Below are positions 49,214-56,916 of a stretch of 64,000 bases of DNA, in pieces. The translations under genes and the position numbers were made by a program. Position 1 is the stretch's first letter; every line of letters begins with the position of its first letter. Origin of the DNA: a virus. The notes beneath the pieces are model-generated. The model was not told the DNA's origin, ran no database searches, and saw only the letters and a list, made by a program, of their open reading frames with translations. The stretch covers positions 1 through 64,000 of the IMG/VR virus record IMGVR_UViG_3300021373_002342; one strand, written 5' to 3'.

Positions 49214-49889
49214 TATCGCCGCCGTTGTTGTCAACTTCCTGATCATCATAATGAACTTCCGTAATAACATCTTCACCATTTGGATATTCAGTTGTAACAA
49301 ACTTTAGTTTTTTAGGATCAAAGTCTCCATAAGTTTCAATGACACCGTCCCAGAAGCCGCCTTTTTCTGCGCTATAGAACTGTAAAACATATTCCATGTC
49401 GTCTGGTCCCATGTCTTCGTCACCTTCAACTTGTTCGACTTCCCAGTCAGTTTCTTCACCAATTCTATCAATGAATGAACTTACTTCCTCGCCTTCTATT
49501 ACATCAGCAACAAAACTTGAGCCCCAGCCATCGCCGTCGACTTCTTCAACAGTTAGATATGCACTGTCATATGAAACTCCATACTGGTGAATTTCTTCAG
49601 TAGGTGCTTCGTACCATTGTGATTTAAAATCATCTTCTGTTAAAAAGTCAGCTTCTTCCGGTACTCCGTCAATATCATCGAAATCGTATTCTTCTGGATC
49701 ATCAGTTACACAATAGTTAACTAGATCAGAATCTCCATATTCGTCGCAAACATTATTCCAAAAATCAAATGCTTCTTTGGTTAATTTAATATATGCTGCT
49801 TCACCACCGTATCCACTAAGTGATAATCTATAATAACGTCTTCCTTTTAATGCGTCGACTGTTTCTTGTCTTTCTTCTGGGCTTGCCAT
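49170..49889 (-). CDS. Acidic phage protein (239 aa), unknown
   Basis: Strongly acidic throughout (DDPEEYDFDDIDGVPEEADF), with Trp/Tyr and a C-terminus ending GYSAYVWANE. AAGGA precedes the ATG. Highly acidic composition suggests protein or cation binding or DNA mimicry; no motif supports more. Eleven nt after the peroxiredoxin start region, so likely co-transcribed. Confidence 0.75.
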   Translation of the reverse strand: MASPEERQETVDALKGRRYYRLSLSGYGGEAAYIKLTKEAFDFWNNVCDEYGDSDLVNYCVTDDPEEYDFDDIDGVPEEADFLTEDDFKSQWYEAPTEEIHQYGVSYDSAYLTVEEVDGDGWGSSFVADVIEGEEVSSFIDRIGEETDWEVEQVEGDEDMGPDDMEYVLQFYSAEKGGFWDGVIETYGDFDPKKLKFVTTEYPNGEDVITEVHYDDQEVDNNGGDTNGKGYSAYVWANE

Positions 49890-49899
49890 AATATAATCC

Positions 49900-50451
49900 T
49901 TATGCTGGCTCTAACACGCTTTCAAAATATGCAATAACGTTTTCAGGTGAAGTTTCTCCATATGGATCAGGATCATCTGCTGTGCCTACTGGTTCAACAA
50001 ATGATTTTACTACTACACCATCCTCTAGGACAACTGCAAAACGTCTAGAACGCTTGCCAAAGCCTACATCACTCATATCAATAAACATACCTAAACTATC
50101 AGCAAATTCCCCATTTCCGTCTGGAATAACTTTTACATTTTTAATATCTAGATAATCAGCCCAGGCGTTCATAACAAAGCCGTCATTTACTGATGATACA
50201 TAGATTTCATCTACTTTGTACTTTTCACAGATTTCATCATAGTTTTCTTCAAAGCCTGGTAATTGGTATGTTGAACAGGTTGGAGTGTATGCGCCCGGTA
50301 GGCTGAATACAATTACTCTTTTTCCTGCAAACAAATCTTCTGTTGTGGTGGGAACAAACTCGCCACCAATTGGACAGCCACCATCTTCGGGGGCTTCATC
50401 ACCTTCTCTATACATAAAGGTGATATCTGGGATCACTTTACCTTCAATCAT
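49900..50451 (-). CDS. Peroxiredoxin, Prx5/AhpE-like redoxin (183 aa)
   Basis: Peroxiredoxins reduce peroxides with a peroxidatic cysteine. The motif FSLPGAYTPTCSTYQLPGFE gives Cys59 in the PxxxTxxC context of the Prx5 subfamily, with EICEKYKV (Cys near 73) as a possible resolving or second cysteine. Arg of the active site is probably in RSRRFAVVLEDGVV. AGGAGAT and a sigma70 promoter lie upstream. It probably protects phage replication from host or light-driven oxidants. Confidence 0.9.
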   Translation of the reverse strand: MIEGKVIPDITFMYREGDEAPEDGGCPIGGEFVPTTTEDLFAGKRVIVFSLPGAYTPTCSTYQLPGFEENYDEICEKYKVDEIYVSSVNDGFVMNAWADYLDIKNVKVIPDGNGEFADSLGMFIDMSDVGFGKRSRRFAVVLEDGVVVKSFVEPVGTADDPDPYGETSPENVIAYFESVLEPA

Positions 50452-50508
50452 ATTTTATCTCCTGTGTGTATGACTGTATGGCGAGATGTTTATCATCTCA
50501 CACTACTA

Positions 50509-50536
50509 ATTATACACAATAATAATCTATTGTCAA
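50509..50536 (-). promoter_or_regulatory. Sigma70 promoter for the peroxiredoxin gene
   Basis: TTGACA, 16-nt spacer, TATAAT on the minus strand. The leader also contains a GAGATG/CATCTC hairpin (about 50483-50499). Confidence 0.8.
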
Positions 50537-50561
50537 CCATTTTCTTTATATTTTTTAAAGA

Positions 50562-50567
50562 TAAATA
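50562..50567 (+). promoter_or_regulatory. Late promoter motif abutting the plus-strand small-gene cluster
   Basis: GATAAATA on the plus strand; the core ends 5 nt before ATG 50573. No ribosome site, hence leaderless class. Confidence 0.6.
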
Positions 50568-50572
50568 TTAAT

Positions 50573-50749
50573 ATGAAGCAAGATCCAGAACTAATAAGTC
50601 AACCCGAGGGCGCGATGATATATGAAAAATGTGTGGTGTGCGGCCATGCATGTCATCACGGGGATGTCTGCAAAGTTAAGGACTGTTCTTGCGGAGTTTG
50701 CTATCACGAAGTTGAAGAGGTAGATGATTATATAAACATGGAGGGCTAA
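50573..50749 (+). CDS. Cys/His-rich zinc-binding protein (58 aa)
   Basis: Cysteine/histidine spacing (KCVVCGHACHHGDVCKVKDC, then SCGVCYHEV) offers seven cysteines and three to four histidines, enough for two metal sites. First gene of a plus-strand cluster; its TAA overlaps the next ATG (TAATG). Unknown family. Confidence 0.72.
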   Translation: MKQDPELISQPEGAMIYEKCVVCGHACHHGDVCKVKDCSCGVCYHEVEEVDDYINMEG

Positions 50750-51027
50750 TGGATTTTTTATCATTAGTAAGTGAAGTAGGATTTCCTATTGCGGGGGCTA
50801 TTGCGGCAGGATATTTTGTATATCTTACACTAAGATTTATTTTAGCAGGTGTTACTGGATCGGTAACTACACTTAAAAATATCATAGGACAACTAGACAA
50901 TCGTGTACAAACAATGAACAACGATCTTGTTAAAATAGATGCACTACTATCTTATACACTTGGTGTAAAACCCAATGTGGATCGTATTGCAGCAAACGAA
51001 GGTAAAGAAGACGCAAGGAGAGATTAA
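50749..51027 (+). CDS. YvrJ/holin-like membrane protein A (92 aa)
   Basis: The N-terminal motif VSEVGFPIAGAIAAGYFVYL resembles YvrJ-type short proteins (VGFPI then one membrane helix). The soluble part contains LDNRVQTMNNDLVKIDALL, a coiled-coil-like helix. It is clearly paralogous to the gene at 51159 (DLGFPIVAALGMGYFIY). One-TM topology plus a helical tail is holin- or UviB/BhlA-like, so lysis is a reasonable guess, not a demonstration. Coupled by 1-nt overlaps on both sides. Confidence 0.78.
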   Translation: MDFLSLVSEVGFPIAGAIAAGYFVYLTLRFILAGVTGSVTTLKNIIGQLDNRVQTMNNDLVKIDALLSYTLGVKPNVDRIAANEGKEDARRD

Positions 51028-51158
51028 TGTCAAATATCGTTGAAATAGTAGATAACATAAAAAATAGATTAGAGCAGAAAGCATTAGAAGAGACGCCGCC
51101 CGAATTAATTAAAATAACAGATAATAGTACTGCTGTTGAATCAAAAAAGAAAAAATAA
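51027..51158 (+). CDS. Small phage protein (43 aa), unknown
   Basis: ATG 51027 overlaps the upstream TAA and follows AAGGAG. A single amphipathic helix (IVEIVDNIKNRLEQKALEET) and a KKKK terminus. The gene stops directly before the second YvrJ-like gene. Confidence 0.6.
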   Translation: MSNIVEIVDNIKNRLEQKALEETPPELIKITDNSTAVESKKKK

Positions 51159-51521
51159 ATGGAAGCTGACCTCGCAACAACAATTAAGGATTTAGGATTC
51201 CCAATAGTGGCAGCACTAGGAATGGGATACTTCATCTACTTCATTTGGAAGTGGGTAACAGAAACTATTGATCCTATTATTGGCGAGACAATGGGAACAC
51301 TTATTAAACTAGTTGACCGTGTTCGTATGTTAGATAATGATATGATACGTATGAATATGAAACTAGCAATGGTGTTAGAGCATAGACATTTATTAGAAGA
51401 AAAATTGTCGCCAGAACAAGTTAGCGAACTAGATGAAATAATTACTCGTTACCAAAGTAGAAATAACGAATTTGACTCTACAGGGAAAGCTCCGGGAGGA
51501 AGCGATGAGCCAAAAAAGTAA
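51159..51521 (+). CDS. YvrJ/holin-like membrane protein B (120 aa)
   Basis: MEADLATTIKDLGFPIVAAL and GMGYFIYFIWKWV form the membrane helix, paralogous to the gene at 50749. LVDRVRMLDNDMIRMNMKLA parallels the partner's LDNRVQTMNNDLVKID. Longer hydrophilic tail. The pair may form a hetero-oligomer such as holin/antiholin; this is inferred from duplication and context. Confidence 0.78.
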   Translation: MEADLATTIKDLGFPIVAALGMGYFIYFIWKWVTETIDPIIGETMGTLIKLVDRVRMLDNDMIRMNMKLAMVLEHRHLLEEKLSPEQVSELDEIITRYQSRNNEFDSTGKAPGGSDEPKK

Positions 51522-51666
51522 CTACTTGCCAGAAGAAAAAAAGTACGATTCCATGGATCGGTTTATTGAGTTTCTATGCAAGCACGATGATTGGATTATT
51601 ACTTTTGGGATTGTTAGTTCTATAATGGCGTTATTTCAAGCAGTATGTTTTTTGGGGATTATATAA
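51505..51666 (+). CDS. Small membrane protein (53 aa)
   Basis: ATG 51505 has GGGAGGA 5 nt upstream. A charged N-terminus (SNYLPEEKKYDSMDRFIEFL) and one hydrophobic helix (ITFGIVSSIMALFQAVCFLG). Overlaps the previous gene by 17 nt. Confidence 0.7.
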   Translation: MSQKSNYLPEEKKYDSMDRFIEFLCKHDDWIITFGIVSSIMALFQAVCFLGII

Positions 51667-51831
51667 ATGTTTAAATCTAAATGGGATATATGGTTAGAAA
51701 ACCAAAACGAAGCTACTAGAGTTTATCTAAAAAATCAAATGAAAGAAGATGATAAACTTATTTGGCTCGGTTTTGGTTTAGGCATACCTGTAGGATTATT
51801 ACTAGCAGTTATTATTTACTCTGCGCTATAA
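51667..51831 (+). CDS. Small membrane protein (54 aa)
   Basis: ATG 51667 directly follows the previous stop. MFKSKWDIWLENQNEATRVY precedes a C-terminal helix (LIWLGFGLGIPVGLLLAVII). The 3' end overlaps the convergent cyclase by 20 nt. Possibly part of a lysis or membrane module. Confidence 0.7.
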   Translation: MFKSKWDIWLENQNEATRVYLKNQMKEDDKLIWLGFGLGIPVGLLLAVIIYSAL

Positions 51832-53851
51832 ACACACCGTTCCAATCTTTAGGTAACTTTTGCGTTTTCTGGAACTCACAGCGTTCAATCCACATTTTAT
51901 AATAACCTTCCATTTTTCCATCAAAATGCCGCATAAGTTTATTACATTCTGTAATTGCTTGATCAAACTTTTGTGCTCTATAACAATCGTGCATACGTTC
52001 GTGTATTTCTTTGCTTTTTAGTTGTGCAGGTGTTCCAGCAATATCTAATACTGTATAAATGCTTAGTCCAACACTTTTACCTTTAACTTGTAGATCATCT
52101 ACTTTTAAGTAGAAGAAGTCATTTTTAGTTTCTTTGTAGGTTGATTCTCCGACAAGGAGTAAGCATCCGTATTCTTTACACTTTGACTCAATTCTTGCTG
52201 CTGTGGAAACAGCGTCTCCCAAAACGTCATATGAGTGTCTTTTTGTTGAGCCCATTTCACCAAGATATCCAAGGCCTGTGTTGATACCGGCTCCCATTCC
52301 AACTGGCGGCCTTCCTTCTGCTGTAATTTTGTCATTAAACTTCTCCACTGCTCGCAACATTTCTAGCCCACATTGTACTGCTGTTTTAGGATGATCTGGA
52401 TCTTCTATAGGTGCATTATGTATATGCATACTTGCATCGCCTATGTATTTGATAATCATTCCGTCCATATCAAGTACAGGCTGTGTGATAGCATCCATAT
52501 ATCCATTCATGATTTTTGTTAGTCCTTTAACATCGTCGCCAAAACTTTCACCTAATGGTGTAAAGCCACGCAAGTCTGAGAATAAAATACTAACTTCTCG
52601 TTTCATACCTTCTTTAATAAGTGCAGGATTTTCTTGTAATAGTCTTACTACAGTAGGTGATGCATAACCTGCAAACTGTTTCTTTATCGCTTGTTTTTCA
52701 AGGAACTCACGAACAAACTTAATTCCGTATACTTGTAATGCAATAATAACCAAAGTAATGATAGGTGCTGTAACATCAATTAACGCCTTTTCTGTTGCAA
52801 ACATATGCCATGAGTAAGGTAGTACTCCACTAATTAATCCTACTGTAACTACTAGTCCTACTAGCATCCATCGACTGAGTAAAATCAATAATAAACCACC
52901 TATAGCAAGCCCTACAAGCTCTGCTGTTGGCGCCCAGTCAGGTCGTTGTATATTTGTACCGTTAAACATTGTACCTATTACTGCGGCTTGGGTAGTACCT
53001 GCAAACTGTGCGCCTGTTGCTGTAGGAACAGGATTAGCAATACCTGCTGCTGTTACATCTACAATAACAACTGCTCCGCCAAAATCACTAGGCAAGTCTG
53101 CTACACTTACACGTTTTGATTGTTGACTCCAGTCAATCCACACACGCCCTTCTGAATCAGTAGGTATAGGACCAAACTGAGGTATACGCATTTTTTCTAC
53201 GCCAAACTGATTTAACTTAATTTGAAAGTTTGGATCGCCTGCTATAACACGCAGTGTTTCTAATGCTAAACTAGGATATAATGTGCCGTCAACTACTGCT
53301 ACAGTTGGCATACGTCTTACTACACCGTCAATTTCGGGCTCTGTACTTACAATACCTGCTCCAACACTGCTGTTTTCTAGTATAGGAATATTAGCAATAA
53401 TGCCACCATATGGAAGTATACGATCTAAGTATTGAGGTTGTAGAATTGCTGCTCCAGGATTAATAGGCAAGTTAACAGTTTTATCGCTAGGACGACTTGC
53501 TAGTATTACAGGCAATGCCATCATAGTTTCTGCTAATTCTGTATCACCTCCAAAGCGATCTTTTTCAGGCATCATTACGTTCCATATAACTATACCTGCT
53601 CCTCTGTTATATAGATCTTTTATAATGTCTGAATATATGTTTCTAGGAAAAGGATACTGTCCATAACGTTCTAATGCAGCGTCATCTATTTCTGCTACAT
53701 AGATATTGTTTTCTACAGGTTCCTGATTTACAATAAGTTGATCAAAATAATTTAATTTAACACTTTGGAAAAAAGCAGGCGGTGTCATAAACAAATATAT
53801 TAGAGCAGATAGTGTTAATAATGCCCACCACGGACTTAGTAATTTTTTCAT
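51812..53851 (-). CDS. CHASE2-domain class III adenylate/guanylate cyclase (679 aa)
   Basis: Architecture: N-terminal TM (residues about 8-25), a CHASE2 sensor outside the membrane (about 30-310), two or three TMs (about 315-400), then a class III cyclase domain (about 415-600). The metal aspartates are in SILFSDLRGFT and KYIGDASMHIH. The adenine-selecting Lys (IIKYIGD) and Asp (SYDVLGD) are present, suggesting ATP as substrate. The transition-state Arg is kept (AARIES), but the usual Asn four residues before it is Ser (AVSTAAR). A phage-encoded membrane cyclase is very unusual. It is downstream of the FecR/curli-type genes. Confidence 0.92.
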   Translation of the reverse strand: MKKLLSPWWALLTLSALIYLFMTPPAFFQSVKLNYFDQLIVNQEPVENNIYVAEIDDAALERYGQYPFPRNIYSDIIKDLYNRGAGIVIWNVMMPEKDRFGGDTELAETMMALPVILASRPSDKTVNLPINPGAAILQPQYLDRILPYGGIIANIPILENSSVGAGIVSTEPEIDGVVRRMPTVAVVDGTLYPSLALETLRVIAGDPNFQIKLNQFGVEKMRIPQFGPIPTDSEGRVWIDWSQQSKRVSVADLPSDFGGAVVIVDVTAAGIANPVPTATGAQFAGTTQAAVIGTMFNGTNIQRPDWAPTAELVGLAIGGLLLILLSRWMLVGLVVTVGLISGVLPYSWHMFATEKALIDVTAPIITLVIIALQVYGIKFVREFLEKQAIKKQFAGYASPTVVRLLQENPALIKEGMKREVSILFSDLRGFTPLGESFGDDVKGLTKIMNGYMDAITQPVLDMDGMIIKYIGDASMHIHNAPIEDPDHPKTAVQCGLEMLRAVEKFNDKITAEGRPPVGMGAGINTGLGYLGEMGSTKRHSYDVLGDAVSTAARIESKCKEYGCLLLVGESTYKETKNDFFYLKVDDLQVKGKSVGLSIYTVLDIAGTPAQLKSKEIHERMHDCYRAQKFDQAITECNKLMRHFDGKMEGYYKMWIERCEFQKTQKLPKDWNGVFIAQSK

Positions 53852-53861
53852 TATAATATTC

Positions 53862-53966
53862 CTAAATAAACAGCATACCTATTAAAAATCCAATATTAAG
53901 TCCTAGTGAACAATACAATAAAAGATCTTTCCCATAACTGTAAGGTTGGTATTCTACTTCGTTCAT
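53862..53966 (-). CDS. Tiny membrane protein (34 aa)
   Basis: ATG 53966 overlaps the upstream TGA (ATGA). MNEVEYQPYSYGKDLLLYCS followed by a hydrophobic helix (LGLNIGFLIGMLFI). AGGA of the cyclase lies in its 3' end, so it may couple to cyclase translation. Could be a cyclase partner; only context supports this. Confidence 0.62.
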   Translation of the reverse strand: MNEVEYQPYSYGKDLLLYCSLGLNIGFLIGMLFI

Positions 53967-54262
53967 GCCCTTCTTCCCATTAGTTTTGCTTTTAACGCAT
54001 TCATTTCTGCATCTCTGCTTGTTTTTTCAGATGTTGTACCCAAGTCTTTTTGCGTAACATTTGTTTCCTTGGGTTGGCGTATATCTCTGGGTGTCGAATA
54101 ACGATTAAGTCGTCTGTTCTGTTCTGCAATTCTTCTTCTGATATCTCGAACTTTGGCTTCAAGATCCACGGTACTATTTTGTCTGTCACTGTTTGCCCTT
54201 TCTGCGACTGTGTCTGTCGCGCCCTTATTTCCACAAATGATTCTGCACAACCATTGCCTCAT
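53963..54262 (-). CDS. Small helical protein (99 aa), unknown
   Basis: Arg/Lys-rich helical protein (DIRRRIAEQNRRLNRYSTPR). Two N-terminal cysteines (LCRIICGNKG). TATAAATA ends 4 nt before ATG 54262, with no ribosome site: leaderless class. Coupled to the 34-residue gene. Confidence 0.65.
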   Translation of the reverse strand: MRQWLCRIICGNKGATDTVAERANSDRQNSTVDLEAKVRDIRRRIAEQNRRLNRYSTPRDIRQPKETNVTQKDLGTTSEKTSRDAEMNALKAKLMGRRA

Positions 54263-54266
54263 AACG

Positions 54267-54274
54267 TATTTATA
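54267..54274 (-). promoter_or_regulatory. Late promoter TATAAATA abutting ATG 54262
   Basis: Perfect T4-type motif; the core ends 4 nt before the start codon. It lies within the last codons of the upstream tiny gene. Confidence 0.65.
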
Positions 54275-54374
54275 TTACACCTAAGAAGGCTAGCCTAAGA
54301 ATTGCTAGCCAAGCTGTTACTGATACTAACAGCCACAAGTAATGTCTATAAGTTGTGTCCTTATAGTGCCACAT
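54270..54374 (-). CDS. Tiny membrane protein (34 aa)
   Basis: ATG 54374 has GAGGG 7 nt upstream and TAAATA 18 nt upstream. MWHYKDTTYRHYLWLLVSVT, AWLAILRLAFLGVI: one aromatic hydrophobic helix. Its last codons contain the TATAAATA of the next gene. Confidence 0.65.
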   Translation of the reverse strand: MWHYKDTTYRHYLWLLVSVTAWLAILRLAFLGVI

Positions 54375-54392
54375 TTATACGCCCTCTAAACG

Positions 54393-54398
54393 TATTTA
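54393..54398 (-). promoter_or_regulatory. Late promoter motif TAAATA
   Basis: AATAAATAC on the minus strand, 18 nt before ATG 54374. It overlaps the end of the curlin-like gene region. Confidence 0.5.
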
Positions 54399-54400
54399 TT

Positions 54401-55084
54401 TTAATTATTACGATTAACTGTGACTGAACAGCCACCTAATGTTGCACAAGTACCTGTAATGCTAAATGAATCAGAAGCAGTAGTAACATTTTGAGTAAGA
54501 GTATAATTGTAGGCTCCGCCACCGTTTGTTAGATCTATTGCGGCACTTGCACTTTTGCTTCCACGCTGATCAACATCTACACTATGACCATCACCTGTAA
54601 GAACTATGTCAGCCCACTTTTGTCCGCCGTTGCCTCTTTGCAGTAAATCTACAGTATTACCGTCGCCTTGTATTTCTACAAATCCATCGTGTCCTGCTTT
54701 GCCCATTTGTATGTGTTCAACTGTATTGCTGTCACCATTTACAATGTTTGCTAGATGATGCGGTGCTCCGCCTCCGCCACCTCTATTTTCATCTGTTTGA
54801 TAACTGGCTACTGTGTTTCCATCTCCAGTTACAGTCCAGTATGCTTCGTGGCCGCCTGTTTCGTCTTGATCTATTGTACCATCTTTGTGCATGCCTTGAC
54901 GTATTGTAATATTATTGTTTGGTCCAGTAGAATTCAAACTAACGTAGTTGTCTACACTACGTTGTTGTATTTCTAAGTCGAGATTATCTCCACTTTGTGT
55001 TACATAAATTTCGTTAGCACTACTTTTGAATGATATTAATGTTGTTGTTACCAACACCAAGAAGGTAGTCATAAACTGCTTCAT
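54401..55084 (-). CDS. Curlin-repeat secreted protein B (227 aa)
   Basis: Start ATG 55084 (MKQFMTTFLVLVTTTLISFK, signal peptide to ANEIYVTQ) has GGAG/AAGG upstream. The mature part has curlin-like beta repeats of the form V-x-Q-x-G-x-x-N-x-V/I (EIYVTQSGDNLDLEIQQ, GDGNTVDLLQRGNGG, GDGHSVDVDQRGSKS), plus a Gly-rich loop (RGGGGGAPHH). In curli such repeats stack into amyloid. It overlaps the FecR gene by 65 nt. Likely a substrate of the CsgG pore. Confidence 0.85.
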   Translation of the reverse strand: MKQFMTTFLVLVTTTLISFKSSANEIYVTQSGDNLDLEIQQRSVDNYVSLNSTGPNNNITIRQGMHKDGTIDQDETGGHEAYWTVTGDGNTVASYQTDENRGGGGGAPHHLANIVNGDSNTVEHIQMGKAGHDGFVEIQGDGNTVDLLQRGNGGQKWADIVLTGDGHSVDVDQRGSKSASAAIDLTNGGGAYNYTLTQNVTTASDSFSITGTCATLGGCSVTVNRNN

Positions 55085-56153
55085 CGCCTTGCTCCACGTT
55101 AAGTTTGTATCCATAATTTCCGTTCAAATATAAATCTATTGTATTTTCTACACTAGAATCTTGTCTTTTAATATGCCACATAGGATCTTCGTAATCTAAG
55201 AAAAATCCTGTTTCTTCGTCATAACCTAATTGACGCTGTCTAAAAAATTCTTGGTTTTGAGCTTCTAGTTCGTCTTTAAAACTATTTAGTAATGCTTGAT
55301 TAAGAGCATCTATCATATCAACAAGTATTTCTCTAAGATAATAATCTGCTCCTTTATCTAATTCTGTTACCCAAATATCTTTAATGCTATCAGCTAGTGC
55401 ATCTTGATCAAGATCATCAAATTTTAAAAAATCAAAATCTAATACACTTACACTAGCTTCTTGTTGCAGCTCTTTTTCTATTGCTGCATCAATAGGATCT
55501 TTACGCCTTACAATAAGCATACCAGTAATTTGTGGCTCTGTTAGCTCAACAATAATAGGAGGGCTAGGAGACTTCCAAAGACTTTCTACACGAGTCATTT
55601 GGAATGGTTGATTCATTATAACCATTCCTGCATCATTCTCAACACTAATTTCACCTGTCACGCACTCTAACTCTACGCCGTTTTCTGTTTGACAACTAGG
55701 TAATAGTGTTACATAACTTTCGCCTATTTCATTTACAATCATAGCAAAGTCTGTACCACGAACTGATATAGTTGCAGTTGGTGTTCTTAGTCTTACATTT
55801 TGTCTTGAGTTTTTTGCAATTTGTCCACTTGCATAACGAACAGCACCTAGTGTTGCTCGCATATCTAACACGCCCTTGCCCGAAGCTGGATCATATATAA
55901 ATTCATCAATAACAACTCTACTATGATCAACTACATCAAGTCGAGTGTCATCAACAAAATCAATACGCATTTTACCTGCATTAGTAACGGCTTCGTCCAA
56001 TTGTTGGACGCTAGTGCCTACTTCGTTACCTGCATTGTTTCTGTCGCGTAAGATTTGTCCATCCCCGTCTAGTTCAGTAACGGTACCAATTGAGGACTGT
56101 GCCGCAGATGCGACAGAGAAAAATAAACTAAAGAGTAAGACTAGCACTCTCAT
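55020..56153 (-). CDS. FecR-domain secreted protein (377 aa)
   Basis: A signal peptide (MRVLVLLFSLFFSVASAAQS) is followed by a FecR-type domain (IGTVTELDGDGQILRD, VQQLDEAVTNAGKMRIDFVD, RTPTATISVRGTDFAMIVNE) over about residues 20-190. The C-terminal part is acidic and helical (DLDQDALADSIKDIWVTEL). FecR domains bind ligand or partner proteins in the periplasm. Here it sits between two curlin-like genes and upstream of a CHASE2 cyclase, so it may link secreted fibre status to the cyclase; that is inference. Confidence 0.85.
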   Translation of the reverse strand: MRVLVLLFSLFFSVASAAQSSIGTVTELDGDGQILRDRNNAGNEVGTSVQQLDEAVTNAGKMRIDFVDDTRLDVVDHSRVVIDEFIYDPASGKGVLDMRATLGAVRYASGQIAKNSRQNVRLRTPTATISVRGTDFAMIVNEIGESYVTLLPSCQTENGVELECVTGEISVENDAGMVIMNQPFQMTRVESLWKSPSPPIIVELTEPQITGMLIVRRKDPIDAAIEKELQQEASVSVLDFDFLKFDDLDQDALADSIKDIWVTELDKGADYYLREILVDMIDALNQALLNSFKDELEAQNQEFFRQRQLGYDEETGFFLDYEDPMWHIKRQDSSVENTIDLYLNGNYGYKLNVEQGDEAVYDYLLGVGNNNINIIQK

Positions 56154-56160
56154 ACTAGTC

Positions 56161-56916
56161 TTAATCTATTTGTGTGATGTCAATAGTACTACCGTTTGTT
56201 GTAGCATCAATATCAATAACGTTATCGTATACTCCGCCTTGCGAAATAGTGAATACATTGCCGCCGCCTGTTAAATCTAGATTGATAAAGTGGCCGTTTG
56301 CATCTCCATCGCCGTCTACGTCGATATCAATAATGTTACCTGCATTAGATGCACTCAAACTTACGTCTGTAGCACTAGTTGCGCCTGTTGTGTGTAAACT
56401 TGCACTATTATTAACAACAACTGTGATATCTGAATCAACACCATCAACATCTGCATCAACTACGTTGTCGTCACCTGTTACTGTAAACGCAACTGTTGAC
56501 GAACCTGCGTCTGCATTTTCGCCGATGTAGAATTTAAATGTGTTATCGTCACCTGTAGTTGTAATATCTAGTTGTACACTTTCACAATTTCCTGCACCTG
56601 CTGTTCCTAAACTGTCACACTTCATGTCTACGACATTAGTATTGCCAGTGAAACTCCAAGTACCTGTGTATGAATCACCATTGATGATTGCTGCAATATC
56701 ATTAGTATCACCTGTTTGGGTAATAGAAAATACCATGCTGTCACCTGTTAAAGTCACACCCGTGGTGCTGTCACCAAACTGGTTATTCTGCCCATCTTGA
56801 GTAATGTCTAAATCTAAGCTATCACCAACTTGCGTAATGTAAATATCATTCGCTAGGGCTGGTGTCGCTAGTAGCACTGTCATCAACGCCGATAATGTCA
56901 ACGTCTTCAACTTCAT
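56161..56916 (-). CDS. Curlin-repeat secreted protein A (251 aa)
   Basis: Signal peptide MKLKTLTLSALMTVLLATPALA is followed by NDIYITQVGDSLDLDITQDG and many G-D-x-N-x-V/F repeats (TGDDNTFKFYIG, TGDDNVVDADVDG, GGGNVFTISQGG), ending in STIDITQID. This is curlin-like but longer than CsgA and richer in Asp and Thr. AGGAGGGA lies 4 nt before ATG 56916. The start overlaps the csgG 3' end by 71 nt, so expression is tied to the secretion channel. Confidence 0.87.
   Translation of the reverse strand: MKLKTLTLSALMTVLLATPALANDIYITQVGDSLDLDITQDGQNNQFGDSTTGVTLTGDSMVFSITQTGDTNDIAAIINGDSYTGTWSFTGNTNVVDMKCDSLGTAGAGNCESVQLDITTTGDDNTFKFYIGENADAGSSTVAFTVTGDDNVVDADVDGVDSDITVVVNNSASLHTTGATSATDVSLSASNAGNIIDIDVDGDGDANGHFINLDLTGGGNVFTISQGGVYDNVIDIDATTNGSTIDITQID

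Noticed and set aside
56174-56800. Two plus-strand open frames opposite the curlin-like gene
   Set aside because: Mirror images of the repeat coding sequence; Ser/Pro/Val-rich composition is typical of antisense shadow frames.
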